A stretch of 64,000 nt of DNA from Treponema sp. (GCA_017549025.1 JAFYWB010000046.1:1-64000), one strand, 5' to 3'; positions 26,357-35,148 are shown, numbered from the stretch's first letter. Program-made: numbers and translations. Notes: a model not told the origin generated them from the sequence alone.

Positions 26357-26391
26357 CATTATACACTACAAGTGGTATCAACTAATGATAG
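26357..26391 (-). promoter_or_regulatory. 35-bp promoter/operator-like repeat, copy A
   Basis: On the minus strand it holds TATAAT (26358-26363) with an inverted repeat CACTTGTAGTG immediately upstream and ATCATTAGTTGAT further out. It sits between the divergent zinc-ribbon cluster and the XRE gene, so it probably drives the cluster and offers a repressor site. Copy B at 26945 matches in 34 of 35 bases. A/T-rich DNA follows both copies. Confidence 0.6.
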
Positions 26392-26592
26392 GATAAGAAA
26401 ATAAATTGATTTTTTTTTCTGCTTCTTGCTGAGTAAGGGATGCTTTGTACGATAAAATCCCTGCCATAAAACGTATTTTCCTATCCATTTCTAGGATTTT
26501 ATAGAAATATAAGATACAGTTCAATAACTATTTATAGGAAAAGATAAAAAATAGACGGTTATATGTCCTGCAAGATTTATTAAAATTAAGGT

Positions 26593-26934
26593 ATGACATC
26601 TATAGAAGAAACTATCAGAATCTGTGCCAGAAATGTAAAGAGACTACGCACCAGTCGTCATGTAACCCAAGCCCACGTTGCAGAAAAAGTGGGAATCACA
26701 GAGAAATATCTCAGTGACATTGAAACGGGTCGCAAATTCTGTTCCCTAGACACACTGGTAGCAATCGCAAACTGCCTTGAGGTAGAACCTTACGAACTTC
26801 TCCTACCAGAAAACCGTGGCATTAGTTACGATAGCCACCGTACCCAAGTAATGATGGAGCAACTCAAGTCCGACTTTACCCGAATGGTAGACACCATCGG
26901 CACCTTCCTAGAAGAAGGCAAGCCTAGAAATTAA
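26593..26934 (+). CDS. XRE-family transcriptional regulator
   Basis: 113 residues. The N-terminal helix-turn-helix is canonical: 'RLRTSRHVTQAHVAEKVGIT', EKYLSDIETGRK, then SLDTLVAIANCLEVEPYELL. The C-terminal 40 residues form a helical tail that could dimerise. It is divergent from the zinc-ribbon cluster and flanked on both sides by the same 35-bp repeat, so it is the obvious candidate to control the cluster. A TAAAAT hexamer ends 6 nt before the ATG and there is no good ribosome site, so its own message may be leaderless. The 202 bp upstream (26392-26592) show nothing else. Confidence 0.85.
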   Translation: MTSIEETIRICARNVKRLRTSRHVTQAHVAEKVGITEKYLSDIETGRKFCSLDTLVAIANCLEVEPYELLLPENRGISYDSHRTQVMMEQLKSDFTRMVDTIGTFLEEGKPRN

Positions 26935-26944
26935 ATTCTGAAGT

Positions 26945-26979
26945 CATTATACACTATAAGTGGTATCAACTAATGATAG
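26945..26979 (-). promoter_or_regulatory. 35-bp promoter/operator-like repeat, copy B
   Basis: Matches copy A in 34 of 35 bases, with further similarity into the flanking A/T-rich DNA to about 27004. The leftward TATAAT lies at 26946-26951, 11 bp after the XRE stop, so a transcript from it would run antisense through the XRE gene toward the cluster. Confidence 0.6.
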
Positions 26980-27033
26980 TCTGAGAAAAAAATGATTTTT
27001 TTACTTGAATATTTCTTAGAATCGTTATGGATT

Positions 27034-27399
27034 TTAATTAACTTTCCAGCCAGCCCACACCTCAGGGCAATAGCCCACAGTGGCAGCTGTTTTTCCGTTG
27101 CGAACGATGGGCTGCTTCAACAGCATGGGATTGTCCAAAAGCTTTTGAGCCTTGGCGCTATCTTCAAGATACGCAATGGAAGCATAATCCCTGGCGTTTT
27201 TGTCTATCAGCTCCTCGATGGCATCCATTCGTGAGCCACAGGCTTTTGCAAGACAGCTGATAACACTGTCCAGTTCCCCGTTGCTTATGCCCTTTTCCTT
27301 CAGATTCACCATTTGCACAGGAATTCGCCGCTCGGCAAACCACCGTTCAGCCTTCTTTGTGTCAAAGCTCTTTGAATTACCAAATATCTGTATTGCCAT
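27034..27399 (-). CDS. ArsC/YffB-like protein lacking the usual cysteine
   Basis: 121 residues of the ArsC/Spx thioredoxin-fold family: 'IQIFGNSKSFDTKKAERWFA' at the N-terminus, LKEKGISNGEL and 'NPMLLKQPIVRNGKTATVG'-like C-terminal residues with the cis-Pro region. In the family members I know, the position after 'K' in the first loop is Cys (KxCFDTKKAER); here the codon is AGC, serine. The active thiol is therefore missing and reductase activity is unlikely. ATG follows AAGGAGAAGTT. It lies 15 bp downstream of tcdA and may be co-transcribed with it. Not an Spx regulator, as it also lacks CxxC. Confidence 0.8.
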   Translation of the reverse strand: MAIQIFGNSKSFDTKKAERWFAERRIPVQMVNLKEKGISNGELDSVISCLAKACGSRMDAIEELIDKNARDYASIAYLEDSAKAQKLLDNPMLLKQPIVRNGKTAATVGYCPEVWAGWKVN

Positions 27400-27414
27400 A
27401 ACTTCTCCTTAATT

Positions 27415-28137
27415 TTACAAGCCAGCCAGCTGCTTTACAATGTGGGATGCAATCAAAAGGCCTGCAGCAGAAGGCACAAATGAAATGCTGGCTGGAGTTT
27501 GACTAGGAATTTCTGCGTGAGGCAACTCCTCAGAATACACCACCGTGTAGCCCGAGGTAATGCCCCGCTGCCGCAATTCCCGCCGCATAACACGGGCAAG
27601 GGGACACACGGAGGTTTTAGAAATATCTGCAATCCGAAAGCCTGTGGGATCAAGCTTGTTCCCCGTCCCCATAGAACTGATAATGGGAATGTTCTTTTCA
27701 AAGGCAGCTTCTGCCAGCAAAAGCTTTCCCGTCACATTATCTATAGCGTCCGCAATAAAATCACAGCCAGAAAAATCCACCTGAGCCGCCGTTTCCTTAC
27801 CATAAAACAGGGGAAGACAGGTAACCTGAGCCTGAGGATTGATAGAACGAATTCGTTCTGCAGCTACATCTGTTTTCAGCTGGCCCAAGGTGTGGTAGCT
27901 TGCCACCAGCTGACGATTGATGTTGCTTTCCATCACTCGATCCTTATCCAGCAGCACAAAGCTTCCCACACCAGAGCGAGCTAGAGCTTCCACCACGTAA
28001 GAACCAACGCCCCCAAGGCCAGCCACAAAAATCTTGCTTTTCCACAATCTTTCCACAGCTTCTTCCCCCACCAACCGAATGGTGCGAGAATGACGGCCAT
28101 CAAGAAAGTTTTCCTCCGCAGTTTTAGCTTCTTCCAC
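27415..28137 (-). CDS. tcdA: tRNA threonylcarbamoyladenosine dehydratase
   Basis: 240 residues of the E1/ThiF/MoeB fold, TcdA (YgdL/CsdL) subgroup. The ATP site is VAGLGGVGSYVVEALARSG; other marks are NINRQLVASYHTLGQLK, CDFIADAIDNVTGK and SMGTGNKLDPTGFRIADISK. It forms cyclic t6A at tRNA position 37 in an ATP-dependent step. It overlaps the start region of its upstream neighbour pepF by 14 bp, with stop and start shared on the same strand, implying coupled translation. A C-terminal hydrophobic segment (SAAGLLIASHIVKQLAGL) is usual. No catalytic residue seems missing. Confidence 0.92.
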   Translation of the reverse strand: MEEAKTAEENFLDGRHSRTIRLVGEEAVERLWKSKIFVAGLGGVGSYVVEALARSGVGSFVLLDKDRVMESNINRQLVASYHTLGQLKTDVAAERIRSINPQAQVTCLPLFYGKETAAQVDFSGCDFIADAIDNVTGKLLLAEAAFEKNIPIISSMGTGNKLDPTGFRIADISKTSVCPLARVMRRELRQRGITSGYTVVYSEELPHAEIPSQTPASISFVPSAAGLLIASHIVKQLAGL

Positions 28138-30010
28138 CAGCTACCGCCTTTTCATAAGCCTTTAGTTCTTCCAGCTCTGGCAAAAAGGTCTTGATTCCTG
28201 CAGCCCAGAATTCCTTAGATTCAATATCAAAGCCTGCACGTCGGCACACTTCCTCGCAGGAATAACTTCCCGTATCACGCAGCAATTTTTGATACACTTC
28301 AGCAAATTCTGCCCCCTGCTGCTGGTACTGAGCGTGCAAGCCCAAGGCAAAGAGCAAACCGAAGGCATAGGGGAAATTGTAAAAGTCCAAGTCGGGGCTG
28401 TAATAATGTGTCTTTACGGCCCACATATATTCGTGGCGTTCTGCAGAAAGGCCATTACCATAGGATTTTTCCTGAGCCTGTGCCATCAAGCGACAAAAAT
28501 CTGCTGCAGAAAGCTCACCGTCCTTCCGCTCCGCAAAAACGGACTGTTCAAAATAGAAGCGACTCAAAATATCCACCAGCACCTGGCAGCTATCCTGAAG
28601 ATGGAGCTCCAACAGCTGCAATTTATCAAAGCCCTGGCACCGAGAAATCGCATCCTTCATGATGATGTTTTCTGCAAAGATACTGGCGGTTTCTGCCAGA
28701 GTCATGGGATAGTGAATCAGCTCGTAGTCCAAGCCAGCAATACAGTGATGATGATACGCATGTCCCAGCTCGTGAGCCAAGGTTGTTACGTCGGAAAAGC
28801 TTCCCGTAAAGTTGGAAAGTACTCGAGAAACTCCCTTAGAAGGAAAATCGATGCAATAGGCTCCACCAACCTTTCCCTTGCGAACCTCTGCGTCAATCCA
28901 GTTATTTGCAAAAGCATTGGCTACAAAGTCTCCCAAATCCTTGGAAAAACCATAAAACTTTTCTGTGATATAAGAACGAGCCTCATCAAAGGTCCAGCCC
29001 TCCATCTTAACGCCGCTTTCACCCTCTGTAGACTGAGCTTGGGATGCACTAGAAAGCTGGGGCAATGGAGCAAACAAATCGTAAAAGGCACAGCCCCCAG
29101 AAGCAGCCTCAGATGTAGCTCTAGAATCAGCTTTTCCAGCTTCAGTGGCACCGGCTGCCTGTAGCAATCGCCCCTTCAGCTGCAAGTACTCCCGCCAAAA
29201 TGGAAGTGAATCTTCTATGGCACCAATCAAGGCAGCCAAGGTTTTTTCTCCCATGTTGGCAGAAGACAAGGCTCTATCAATGGCCTCATTCCAGCCACGG
29301 CGACGATTCAGCGTAACGGTAGCTCCCTTTAGGTTATTCAAGGCAGCAGCAATAGGAATCTCAGCAGACTTTAGCAAGGAAATCTCTGTTTCCCACGCCT
29401 TTTTCCGCACCGCTGGGTCTGGACTATAAGCCTCATTACGAATCTCGTTAAAGGTTTTTCCCGTGGTTGTATCCGTCAAGTTAGAAATCACCTGCTCATG
29501 AAGACGGCTCCAGGCTGCCCCACCTGTTCGGCACAAATCAGCGGCAAGTTTTTCCTCATCTGAGCTCATTCGATGTTTTCCATCTTCAATCACCTGTTCT
29601 AGTACATATTTGTACTGGCCAAATTGTGGAAAACTTGTGTAAAACGTGGATAACTCCTGTGCATATTCAGTTAAAATCCCTTGGAAAACAAGCACCTGAG
29701 CCTTTGACTGCAAAGCCATTTCTTCCAGCTTAGAAAGATTGTTCAAATAATCGGTGTTGGTGGTGTCTGTAGAATAGGATGAATAGGCATAAGCATTCAA
29801 GCTTTCTTCCAAAGCCCCAACTCTATTGCTAGCAACAAGATAGTTTGCCAACCACTGACCAAAATCAGCCTTACGAGCAGCCTCATCAGCCAATTTCTTG
29901 TCAAGGTCATTCATTCCGTCAGCATATTCAACAAGAGCCTGCTTGTAATCAGCTCCATTAAAATCAGAAAAAATGCTAGTTAAATCCCAACGTGGTACCA
30001 TTCCGCTCAT
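28124..30010 (-). CDS. pepF: M3-family oligoendopeptidase (PepF-like)
   Basis: About 628 residues from ATG 30010, preceded by AAGGAGATTTTT; an upstream start at 30064 lacks a ribosome site. The metal-binding signature is HELGHAYHHH in 'TTLAHELGHAYHHHCIAG', with the third ligand expected in AETASIFAENI. It cleaves short peptides in the cytoplasm. A Gly/Ala/Ser-rich insertion (about 300-355, 'ATEAGKADSRATSEAASGG') is not typical. It heads the leftward unit with tcdA and the ArsC-like gene. Two TTTTCCACA words (30035-30043, 30057-30065) lie in its 5' region. Confidence 0.92.
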   Translation of the reverse strand: MSGMVPRWDLTSIFSDFNGADYKQALVEYADGMNDLDKKLADEAARKADFGQWLANYLVASNRVGALEESLNAYAYSSYSTDTTNTDYLNNLSKLEEMALQSKAQVLVFQGILTEYAQELSTFYTSFPQFGQYKYVLEQVIEDGKHRMSSDEEKLAADLCRTGGAAWSRLHEQVISNLTDTTTGKTFNEIRNEAYSPDPAVRKKAWETEISLLKSAEIPIAAALNNLKGATVTLNRRRGWNEAIDRALSSANMGEKTLAALIGAIEDSLPFWREYLQLKGRLLQAAGATEAGKADSRATSEAASGGCAFYDLFAPLPQLSSASQAQSTEGESGVKMEGWTFDEARSYITEKFYGFSKDLGDFVANAFANNWIDAEVRKGKVGGAYCIDFPSKGVSRVLSNFTGSFSDVTTLAHELGHAYHHHCIAGLDYELIHYPMTLAETASIFAENIIMKDAISRCQGFDKLQLLELHLQDSCQVLVDILSRFYFEQSVFAERKDGELSAADFCRLMAQAQEKSYGNGLSAERHEYMWAVKTHYYSPDLDFYNFPYAFGLLFALGLHAQYQQQGAEFAEVYQKLLRDTGSYSCEEVCRRAGFDIESKEFWAAGIKTFLPELEELKAYEKAVAGGRS

Positions 30011-30034
30011 AAAAAAATCTCCTTTATACCCTAT

Positions 30035-30065
30035 TTTTCCACAAAGTTTTCCTTGCTTTTCCACA
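30035..30065 (+). promoter_or_regulatory. Two DnaA-box-like words upstream of pepF
   Basis: TTTTCCACA occurs twice in the same direction, 22 bp apart, matching the DnaA-box core TGTGGAAAA found in the dnaA-dnaN spacer. They may be control or titration sites; chance is possible in AT-rich DNA. Confidence 0.35.
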
Positions 30066-30154
30066 ACTTTTCAACAAGAAATATACCGCAAGACTGCAAC
30101 TGGGGCAACAACCCAAAATAAGAGAAGCTCGTTATGAATACAAAATCTACTGAT

Positions 30155-32221
30155 TTACAGCTGGATGTTGGAGATGGAATCTTTAATAGCAGTAGAGGTA
30201 TTTCGCAGCTGCTCCACCGCCATCACCACATTGTCTGTGTTATCCTTCATTACCTTCAAGGAATTCAAAAGAATTTTTCCACTGTCCGTTTGCTCAGATA
30301 TGGCATTTTTCACCACATCCTCTTGTTTTTTCACATCATCAGAAAGGGAAACAATCTTTTGCATTTCATTCTTAACAAGATCCATCTTGGAGAAGGTTGA
30401 GTCAATCAATTTCTTAATATTCAACAGAACAACAGAAATCATCTTTGCTTCTTTTCCAGAGCTTTCTGCCAACTTACGGATTTCATCGGCTACAACGGCA
30501 AAGCCCATTCCTGATTCTCCAGCATGAGCAGCTTCTATGGCAGCGTTCATGGCCAACAAGTTTGTCTGATTTGCTACCTGCTGAATCACCTTGCTCATTT
30601 CCGTCAAGCCCTTTGATTCCATTTCAATGTTATTCACCAATGCAGAAATTTCAGCAATCTCGCTATAACCAAGATTTGTCTCCTGCACCAAGGAATTCAT
30701 GGCTTGCTGCTTATCATGAAGAATACTATTGATGGATTCAATATTTTCAATCATCTGCTCTACGGCTGCGGCAGAAGTGCTTACACAAGAAGCCATCTTA
30801 TCAGAAACCTGCTTTACACTATCAATCTCGTTATTATTTTCCACGATATGTTTAATAGTGGTGCTTTTTACGCTATCAACCGCAGTATGAATTTGAGAAA
30901 CATGCTCTTTCTGCATATATTCAATCTGCTTTGTCTTGTAGGTATGACAATTTTCCAATTTATTCAAGTTATTATAAATCGCCATTGCCATTAATTCACA
31001 TTTTTCATACCCACAGGCACCGCAGTCTAGAATGTCAGCGGGAGAAGTTTTGTGCATCTTTTCAAAGATTTTCTGAATTTCGGCCTTACTAGGAGTTTTT
31101 ATCCTTGAAGTAAGGAGATTGCTTTTATTGGTGTACTTTCTTGTGTATAAATCCGGTGTCCAATATTTACTAATCACCTTATCAAGCTTTTTCAGCGAGC
31201 TCTTTTTATTGCCAGTAGTTTTATAAAAGGATTTTTGCAAAGCCTTTCGCTGTTCTACATAGCCTTCCATTTCATCAAGGCCCATGTGCTTTGTATCAGT
31301 TCCAGCTCCACCGTTACAGCCAGCCTTACAATTCAAGCAGTCAATAAGCATGTACAGCGGCTTTTTCTGCTGCTTCATGTTTTCTGACAATTCATCAAAA
31401 TACTCGTACACCTCAGGAGAGCCTTCTATCTTTCTGATTGACGATGAAATTGAAGGAACAAAGCGTTCGGCAGTCTGCATAAGTCCACCAGGAGAAGAAT
31501 ACATAACTGCTCGCTCAGCTTCGGGATTATCATAGGGTACCTTTGGATATCGTGAAAGGTTAATATTATTTTCCCGCAGATAATCTGCAATAGATTTCAT
31601 GGAAATATTGTAGTCACCTAATTTAATATCATCATATTCCCGCTGTTTAGCATAACAGGGAGAAATAACAGCGATTTTATGGTTCTTGTATTTGGGATAA
31701 AACTTTTTAATCATCTTCATGGTGTGAGCCATAGGACTATCGCAAGGTGCAAGGTATTTTAATAAATCTGGCTTATAAATCTCACAATAAGAAACAATAG
31801 CAGGACAAGGCTGAGCAATCATCAGCTGGGGCTTATTTGATTTGATATGCTCCACGTAGGATTTTGTGGTTAATTCTGCTCCAAAGCTTACATCAAAAAC
31901 AGCCTCCACTCCAAGAGACTTCAAAAAGCCGTTAAATTCTTTATCCATGCCTCTAAAAGAAACAATTACCGCAGGAGCAACAATGGCAATCATCTTTTCT
32001 TTCTTTACATCATTCATGAATCGGGCAAAACTATCCACACCTGTTCTGGCTCCATGCTCACAGGATTCAATGCATTTTCCACAACCAAGACACAAATCAT
32101 GGTTAATGGAAACATAAGATCCAGACCCATCATTACAGATTTTTACTGGGCAAACAGCAATACAGCGATGGCAATTTACACATTTTTCTTGGTCAACATA
32201 AATGACGGGAGTTAAAGACAT
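30155..32221 (-). CDS. [FeFe]-hydrogenase-like sensor fused to chemoreceptor signalling domain
   Basis: 688 residues, no membrane helix. Two ferredoxin [4Fe-4S] motifs (C14-C17-C20-C24 and C44-C47-C50-C54) are followed by an [FeFe]-hydrogenase large-subunit-like domain. The H-cluster loops appear as Cys139 in QPCPA, Cys189 in ISPCYAK and Cys298/Cys302 in [12 protein letters not shown] further Fe-S motif, CGACGYEKC plus Cys425 (C400-C425), leads to an MCP domain (about 440-688) with the conserved tip [18 protein letters not shown]. The loops differ from those of catalytic HydA and resemble sensory (group C) enzymes. Likely role: soluble detection of H2 or redox state, signalling to CheA/CheW. 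Confidence 0.88.
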   Translation of the reverse strand: MSLTPVIYVDQEKCVNCHRCIAVCPVKICNDGSGSYVSINHDLCLGCGKCIESCEHGARTGVDSFARFMNDVKKEKMIAIVAPAVIVSFRGMDKEFNGFLKSLGVEAVFDVSFGAELTTKSYVEHIKSNKPQLMIAQPCPAIVSYCEIYKPDLLKYLAPCDSPMAHTMKMIKKFYPKYKNHKIAVISPCYAKQREYDDIKLGDYNISMKSIADYLRENNINLSRYPKVPYDNPEAERAVMYSSPGGLMQTAERFVPSISSSIRKIEGSPEVYEYFDELSENMKQQKKPLYMLIDCLNCKAGCNGGAGTDTKHMGLDEMEGYVEQRKALQKSFYKTTGNKKSSLKKLDKVISKYWTPDLYTRKYTNKSNLLTSRIKTPSKAEIQKIFEKMHKTSPADILDCGACGYEKCELMAMAIYNNLNKLENCHTYKTKQIEYMQKEHVSQIHTAVDSVKSTTIKHIVENNNEIDSVKQVSDKMASCVSTSAAAVEQMIENIESINSILHDKQQAMNSLVQETNLGYSEIAEISALVNNIEMESKGLTEMSKVIQQVANQTNLLAMNAAIEAAHAGESGMGFAVVADEIRKLAESSGKEAKMISVVLLNIKKLIDSTFSKMDLVKNEMQKIVSLSDDVKKQEDVVKNAISEQTDSGKILLNSLKVMKDNTDNVVMAVEQLRNTSTAIKDSISNIQL

Positions 32222-32434
32222 AGAGTACCTACAGAAAATATTTGGTTGGAATATATAAATTTATTGTAAGATTGCCCACCAGCTTTTGTCAAGGAAAATA
32301 TAATATTGAAGGAAATGAGCTTTTAATCACGCTTATTTGATGAAAATATTGTAAAAATAAAATAAGGAAAATGAGTTGAAGTGTACTAAAAATCTAAAAG
32401 CAATTTTTAGTACACTTCCGATTTTTTAACCAGT

Positions 32435-33118
32435 CTAGTTACGACGATTTCGGGAAATCAGCAACAAACGAACAAAGTTTCCAATAGCAGACAAGGCAGA
32501 TGCAACATAGGTCATAGCAGCAGCACTTAAAACCTTTTTTACACCCTTTAGTTCATTCTGATTCATAGCACCAGACTTACCCAAAATAGCAATGGCACGA
32601 CGAGAAGCATTGAATTCCACAGGAAGTGTAACTACATAAAAGAGCACTGATCCAGCAAACAGCAGCAATCCCAAATTTACCAAAAAGCCAAAGCTTAATA
32701 CAAGACCAAGAATTGCCAAGGTAGGCCCAATAGCAGAACCAATATTTGCCACAGGCACCAATGTACTTCTCAGTACCAATGGTCCATATTTTGTCGCATG
32801 CTGAATTGCATGGCCTGTTTCGTGGGCAGCAACACCAACTGCAGCAATAGAAGCCTTTCCGTACACTGGCTCAGACAGACGTAGCACCTTATGAGAAGGA
32901 TCATAATGATCAGTAAGATTTCCCGCAACCTTTTCAATCTTCACATCAGTAATGTTATTTGCCTTCAGCAAATATGCTGCAGCCTGTGCTCCAGTTATTC
33001 CACGGGCAACAGCTTCTTTGGAAAATTCTTCAAAGGTAGTTTTTACCTTTACCTGAGCCCACATAGATAGCAACAGGGCAGGTACCACTAAAAAAAGATA
33101 ATACGAATCAAAAAACAT
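32435..33118 (-). CDS. Membrane zinc metallopeptidase, YugP type
   Basis: 227 residues from ATG 33118 (GAGGTG upstream; a GTG three codons earlier is less likely). An N-terminal helix (YYLFLVVPALLLSM) and further helices around 115-165 surround the zinc motif HETGHAIQHA. Other family marks are 'LTDHYDPSHKVLRLSEPVY' and a C-terminal 'SAAAMTYVASALSAIGNFVR'. YugP-like proteases are found in many bacteria, and their substrates are unknown. The gene stands alone, leftward, with no obvious operon partner. The 211 bp between its stop and the hydrogenase-MCP start (32222-32434) contain only AT-rich DNA. Confidence 0.88.
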   Translation of the reverse strand: MFFDSYYLFLVVPALLLSMWAQVKVKTTFEEFSKEAVARGITGAQAAAYLLKANNITDVKIEKVAGNLTDHYDPSHKVLRLSEPVYGKASIAAVGVAAHETGHAIQHATKYGPLVLRSTLVPVANIGSAIGPTLAILGLVLSFGFLVNLGLLLFAGSVLFYVVTLPVEFNASRRAIAILGKSGAMNQNELKGVKKVLSAAAMTYVASALSAIGNFVRLLLISRNRRN

Positions 33119-33265
33119 ATTCAGCACCTCAATAAGATTTACTATAAATAAAATACTATTTTTTTACTAGCAGGGAAAATTTTATTCAAAAAGGAATACT
33201 TAATGCAAATCAGAGGGATTTAAATCACTAGAAACTTATATAAGTTACCGATTATAATAGAAGTT

Positions 33266-33352
33266 ATGGGAAAACCATTTAAACGTAAAAAAACCGCACC
33301 GCTAAAGGAGGAAGAAAACGCGGTACGGCTTTTATTATTGCTACTTGATTAG
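33266..33352 (+). CDS. Possible 28-residue leader peptide with Leu run
   Basis: A short frame MGKPFKRKKTAPLKEEENAV followed by Arg, six Leu and Asp-stop. TATAAT (33253-33258) lies 7 nt before its ATG. Inside it is an inverted repeat CCGCACCGC/GCGGTACGG (33295-33336 region, one mismatch) followed by CTTTTATTATT, so an attenuator or small RNA ending there is equally possible. It lies about 100 bp upstream of mtnN. The rest of the 333-bp gap between 33118 and 33451 shows only a second TATAAT at 33355. The peptide is very basic at its start; no homologue is known to me. Confidence 0.35.
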   Translation: MGKPFKRKKTAPLKEEENAVRLLLLLLD

Positions 33353-33450
33353 AGTATAATTTATCGGTAAAAAAATGTCAATAGATTCTTTCGCATTCCT
33401 TGCTTTTTTTTACGGTATTTTGCAGAATATAAGGTAAGAGGAGAAAAAAA

Positions 33451-34155
33451 ATGATACGTGTAGGAATTATTGGTGCCATGGACGTGGAGGTAGAACGGAT
33501 TTGCCAGAATATTTCTGGGCCCATACTCCACCAGCTTTGTGGCTTGGACTTTTTAGAGGGATTTTTAGCTGAAACTCCCGTAATCGTCGTGAGATCTGGT
33601 GTGGGAAAGGTAAATGCAGCCCTCTGTGCTCAGCTGTTGATTACAAAATTCAAGATTACTCACCTAATAAATACAGGTGTAGCAGGAGCCTTGGCTTCTG
33701 GCTTAAATGTACTTGATTTGGTCATCTCCACAGAAGTCATGTATCACGATGTGGACGCAACAAACTGGGGCTACGAAAGCTGCACCGTTCCTGGCATGAC
33801 AAGAACCTTTACTGCTAATCAAGAGCTGGTAAACATTGCATCCCTTGCTTGCAAAAAATTATTCCCAGAAAAAACCATCATTCAAGGAACCATTGCTTCT
33901 GGAGATCAGTTTATTGGCTCCAATGAAATGAAAAACAAGATAAAAGAGCTGTGCAATCCAGCCTGTGTAGAAATGGAAGGTGCAGCCATTGGTCATGTGG
34001 CAACTATAAATAAGATTCCCTTTGTGGTGATTCGTTGTATGTCAGATATGGCAGATGACAATGGAGAAGCCACCGCTCGATTCAACGAAAAAGAAGGTGG
34101 AGACATTAGCGCTCAAGTTGTTTGTACCATCGTTCAAGCTTTAGGAACTCTTTAA
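33451..34155 (+). CDS. mtnN: 5'-methylthioadenosine/S-adenosylhomocysteine nucleosidase
   Basis: 234 residues of the Pfs/MtnN family: MIRVGIIGAMDVEVERICQN at the start, 'HLINTGVAGALASGLNVLDL', 'GTIASGDQFIG' and the active-site region EMEGAAIGHVA, with 'IRCMSDMADDNG' containing the catalytic Asp. It removes adenine from MTA and S-adenosylhomocysteine in the methyl cycle and supplies the route to AI-2 precursors; no luxS is in view. AGAGGAG precedes the ATG. The birA gene begins 3 bp after its stop, so the two form an operon. Confidence 0.93.
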   Translation: MIRVGIIGAMDVEVERICQNISGPILHQLCGLDFLEGFLAETPVIVVRSGVGKVNAALCAQLLITKFKITHLINTGVAGALASGLNVLDLVISTEVMYHDVDATNWGYESCTVPGMTRTFTANQELVNIASLACKKLFPEKTIIQGTIASGDQFIGSNEMKNKIKELCNPACVEMEGAAIGHVATINKIPFVVIRCMSDMADDNGEATARFNEKEGGDISAQVVCTIVQALGTL

Positions 34156-34158
34156 TCT

Positions 34159-35148
34159 ATGGAAAAGCTTTCCTCTGTAATGGATATTGCCTCTTTGGCA
34201 GATGAGTTTGCCTCAAAAATACAAAATTCTGCTATTCTGGAAAAATGTTTTCCTAACAACAAGTGCAATCTCTTACATTCAGCCTTTGCTTGGAAGGATA
34301 AAATTCATTTGTATCAGGAGGTGGAATCCACCAATATCCTTGCACGGGAAGCTTTAGAAAAAGCCATACAAGCAGCACCCCTTCACCATCACAACGGAAG
34401 CCTTACCAAACAAGGCAAGCTAATTCACAGCTCCATTTATTTGGCTGAACAGCAAACTGGTGGAAAAGGGCGCCAAGGAAGAAGCTTTTTCTCTCCCCAA
34501 GCTACAGGTTTATACCTAAGCTTGATTATTGTTCCACCAGAGGGAGTTTCCGATCCTTCCAGCCTTACGGCAACCACAGCAGTGGCTGTTTCCAAGGCAC
34601 TGGAACAGGTGTATAAAATTCAACCTGCCATTAAATGGGTTAACGACATATTTTACCAAGGAAAAAAAATTGGTGGTATTCTTGCAGAAGGTGTCATTGA
34701 TTCAGAACGGAGAATAATTCCCGGAGCTGTAATTGGCATTGGGCTGAACATTATGCCACCAGAACAAGGCTTTCCCCCAGAAATTGATTCCATTGCGGGA
34801 GCTGTATTTCCCACCTACGAACCAGAAAAACAACTGAACAAAAAGGATTTAGTAGTAGCTATTGTCAGCAATCTTTTGCACGCACTGGAAATTCTTTGGA
34901 GCCAAGACTCAAAGCCCCACACAAATAAACACATCATGGAAGAATACCGAAAACGATGCCTCATTAAACCAGGCTCCAAGATAAAGGTTTTTCCCGTGGC
35001 TGGATCCACAGAACAATTCTACATGGCGACCTGCTTGGGAATCGATCATCAAGCACGATTACAAGTACAAACAGAAGATGGTCAGCAAAAGCTCTTAGGC
35101 TCAGGAGAAGTGAGTTTGCAAAGCTTGAACTTCACAAACTCACTGTAA
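34159..35148 (+). CDS. birA: Biotin--protein ligase without HTH
   Basis: 329 residues. The catalytic core is clear: EVESTNILAREA, the biotin/ATP loop GGKGRQGRSFFSPQ, KWVNDIFYQGKKIGGILAEG and 'GIGLNIMPPE'. A C-terminal SH3-like segment ends LGSGEVSLQSL. The first 50 residues do not form a recognisable helix-turn-helix, so this is probably a plain ligase, not a repressor. It attaches biotin to acyl carrier-type domains. A small insertion (about 75-90, 'LHHHNGSLTKQGKLIHS') separates the first motif from the loop region. It sits 3 bp behind mtnN. Confidence 0.9.
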   Translation: MEKLSSVMDIASLADEFASKIQNSAILEKCFPNNKCNLLHSAFAWKDKIHLYQEVESTNILAREALEKAIQAAPLHHHNGSLTKQGKLIHSSIYLAEQQTGGKGRQGRSFFSPQATGLYLSLIIVPPEGVSDPSSLTATTAVAVSKALEQVYKIQPAIKWVNDIFYQGKKIGGILAEGVIDSERRIIPGAVIGIGLNIMPPEQGFPPEIDSIAGAVFPTYEPEKQLNKKDLVVAIVSNLLHALEILWSQDSKPHTNKHIMEEYRKRCLIKPGSKIKVFPVAGSTEQFYMATCLGIDHQARLQVQTEDGQQKLLGSGEVSLQSLNFTNSL

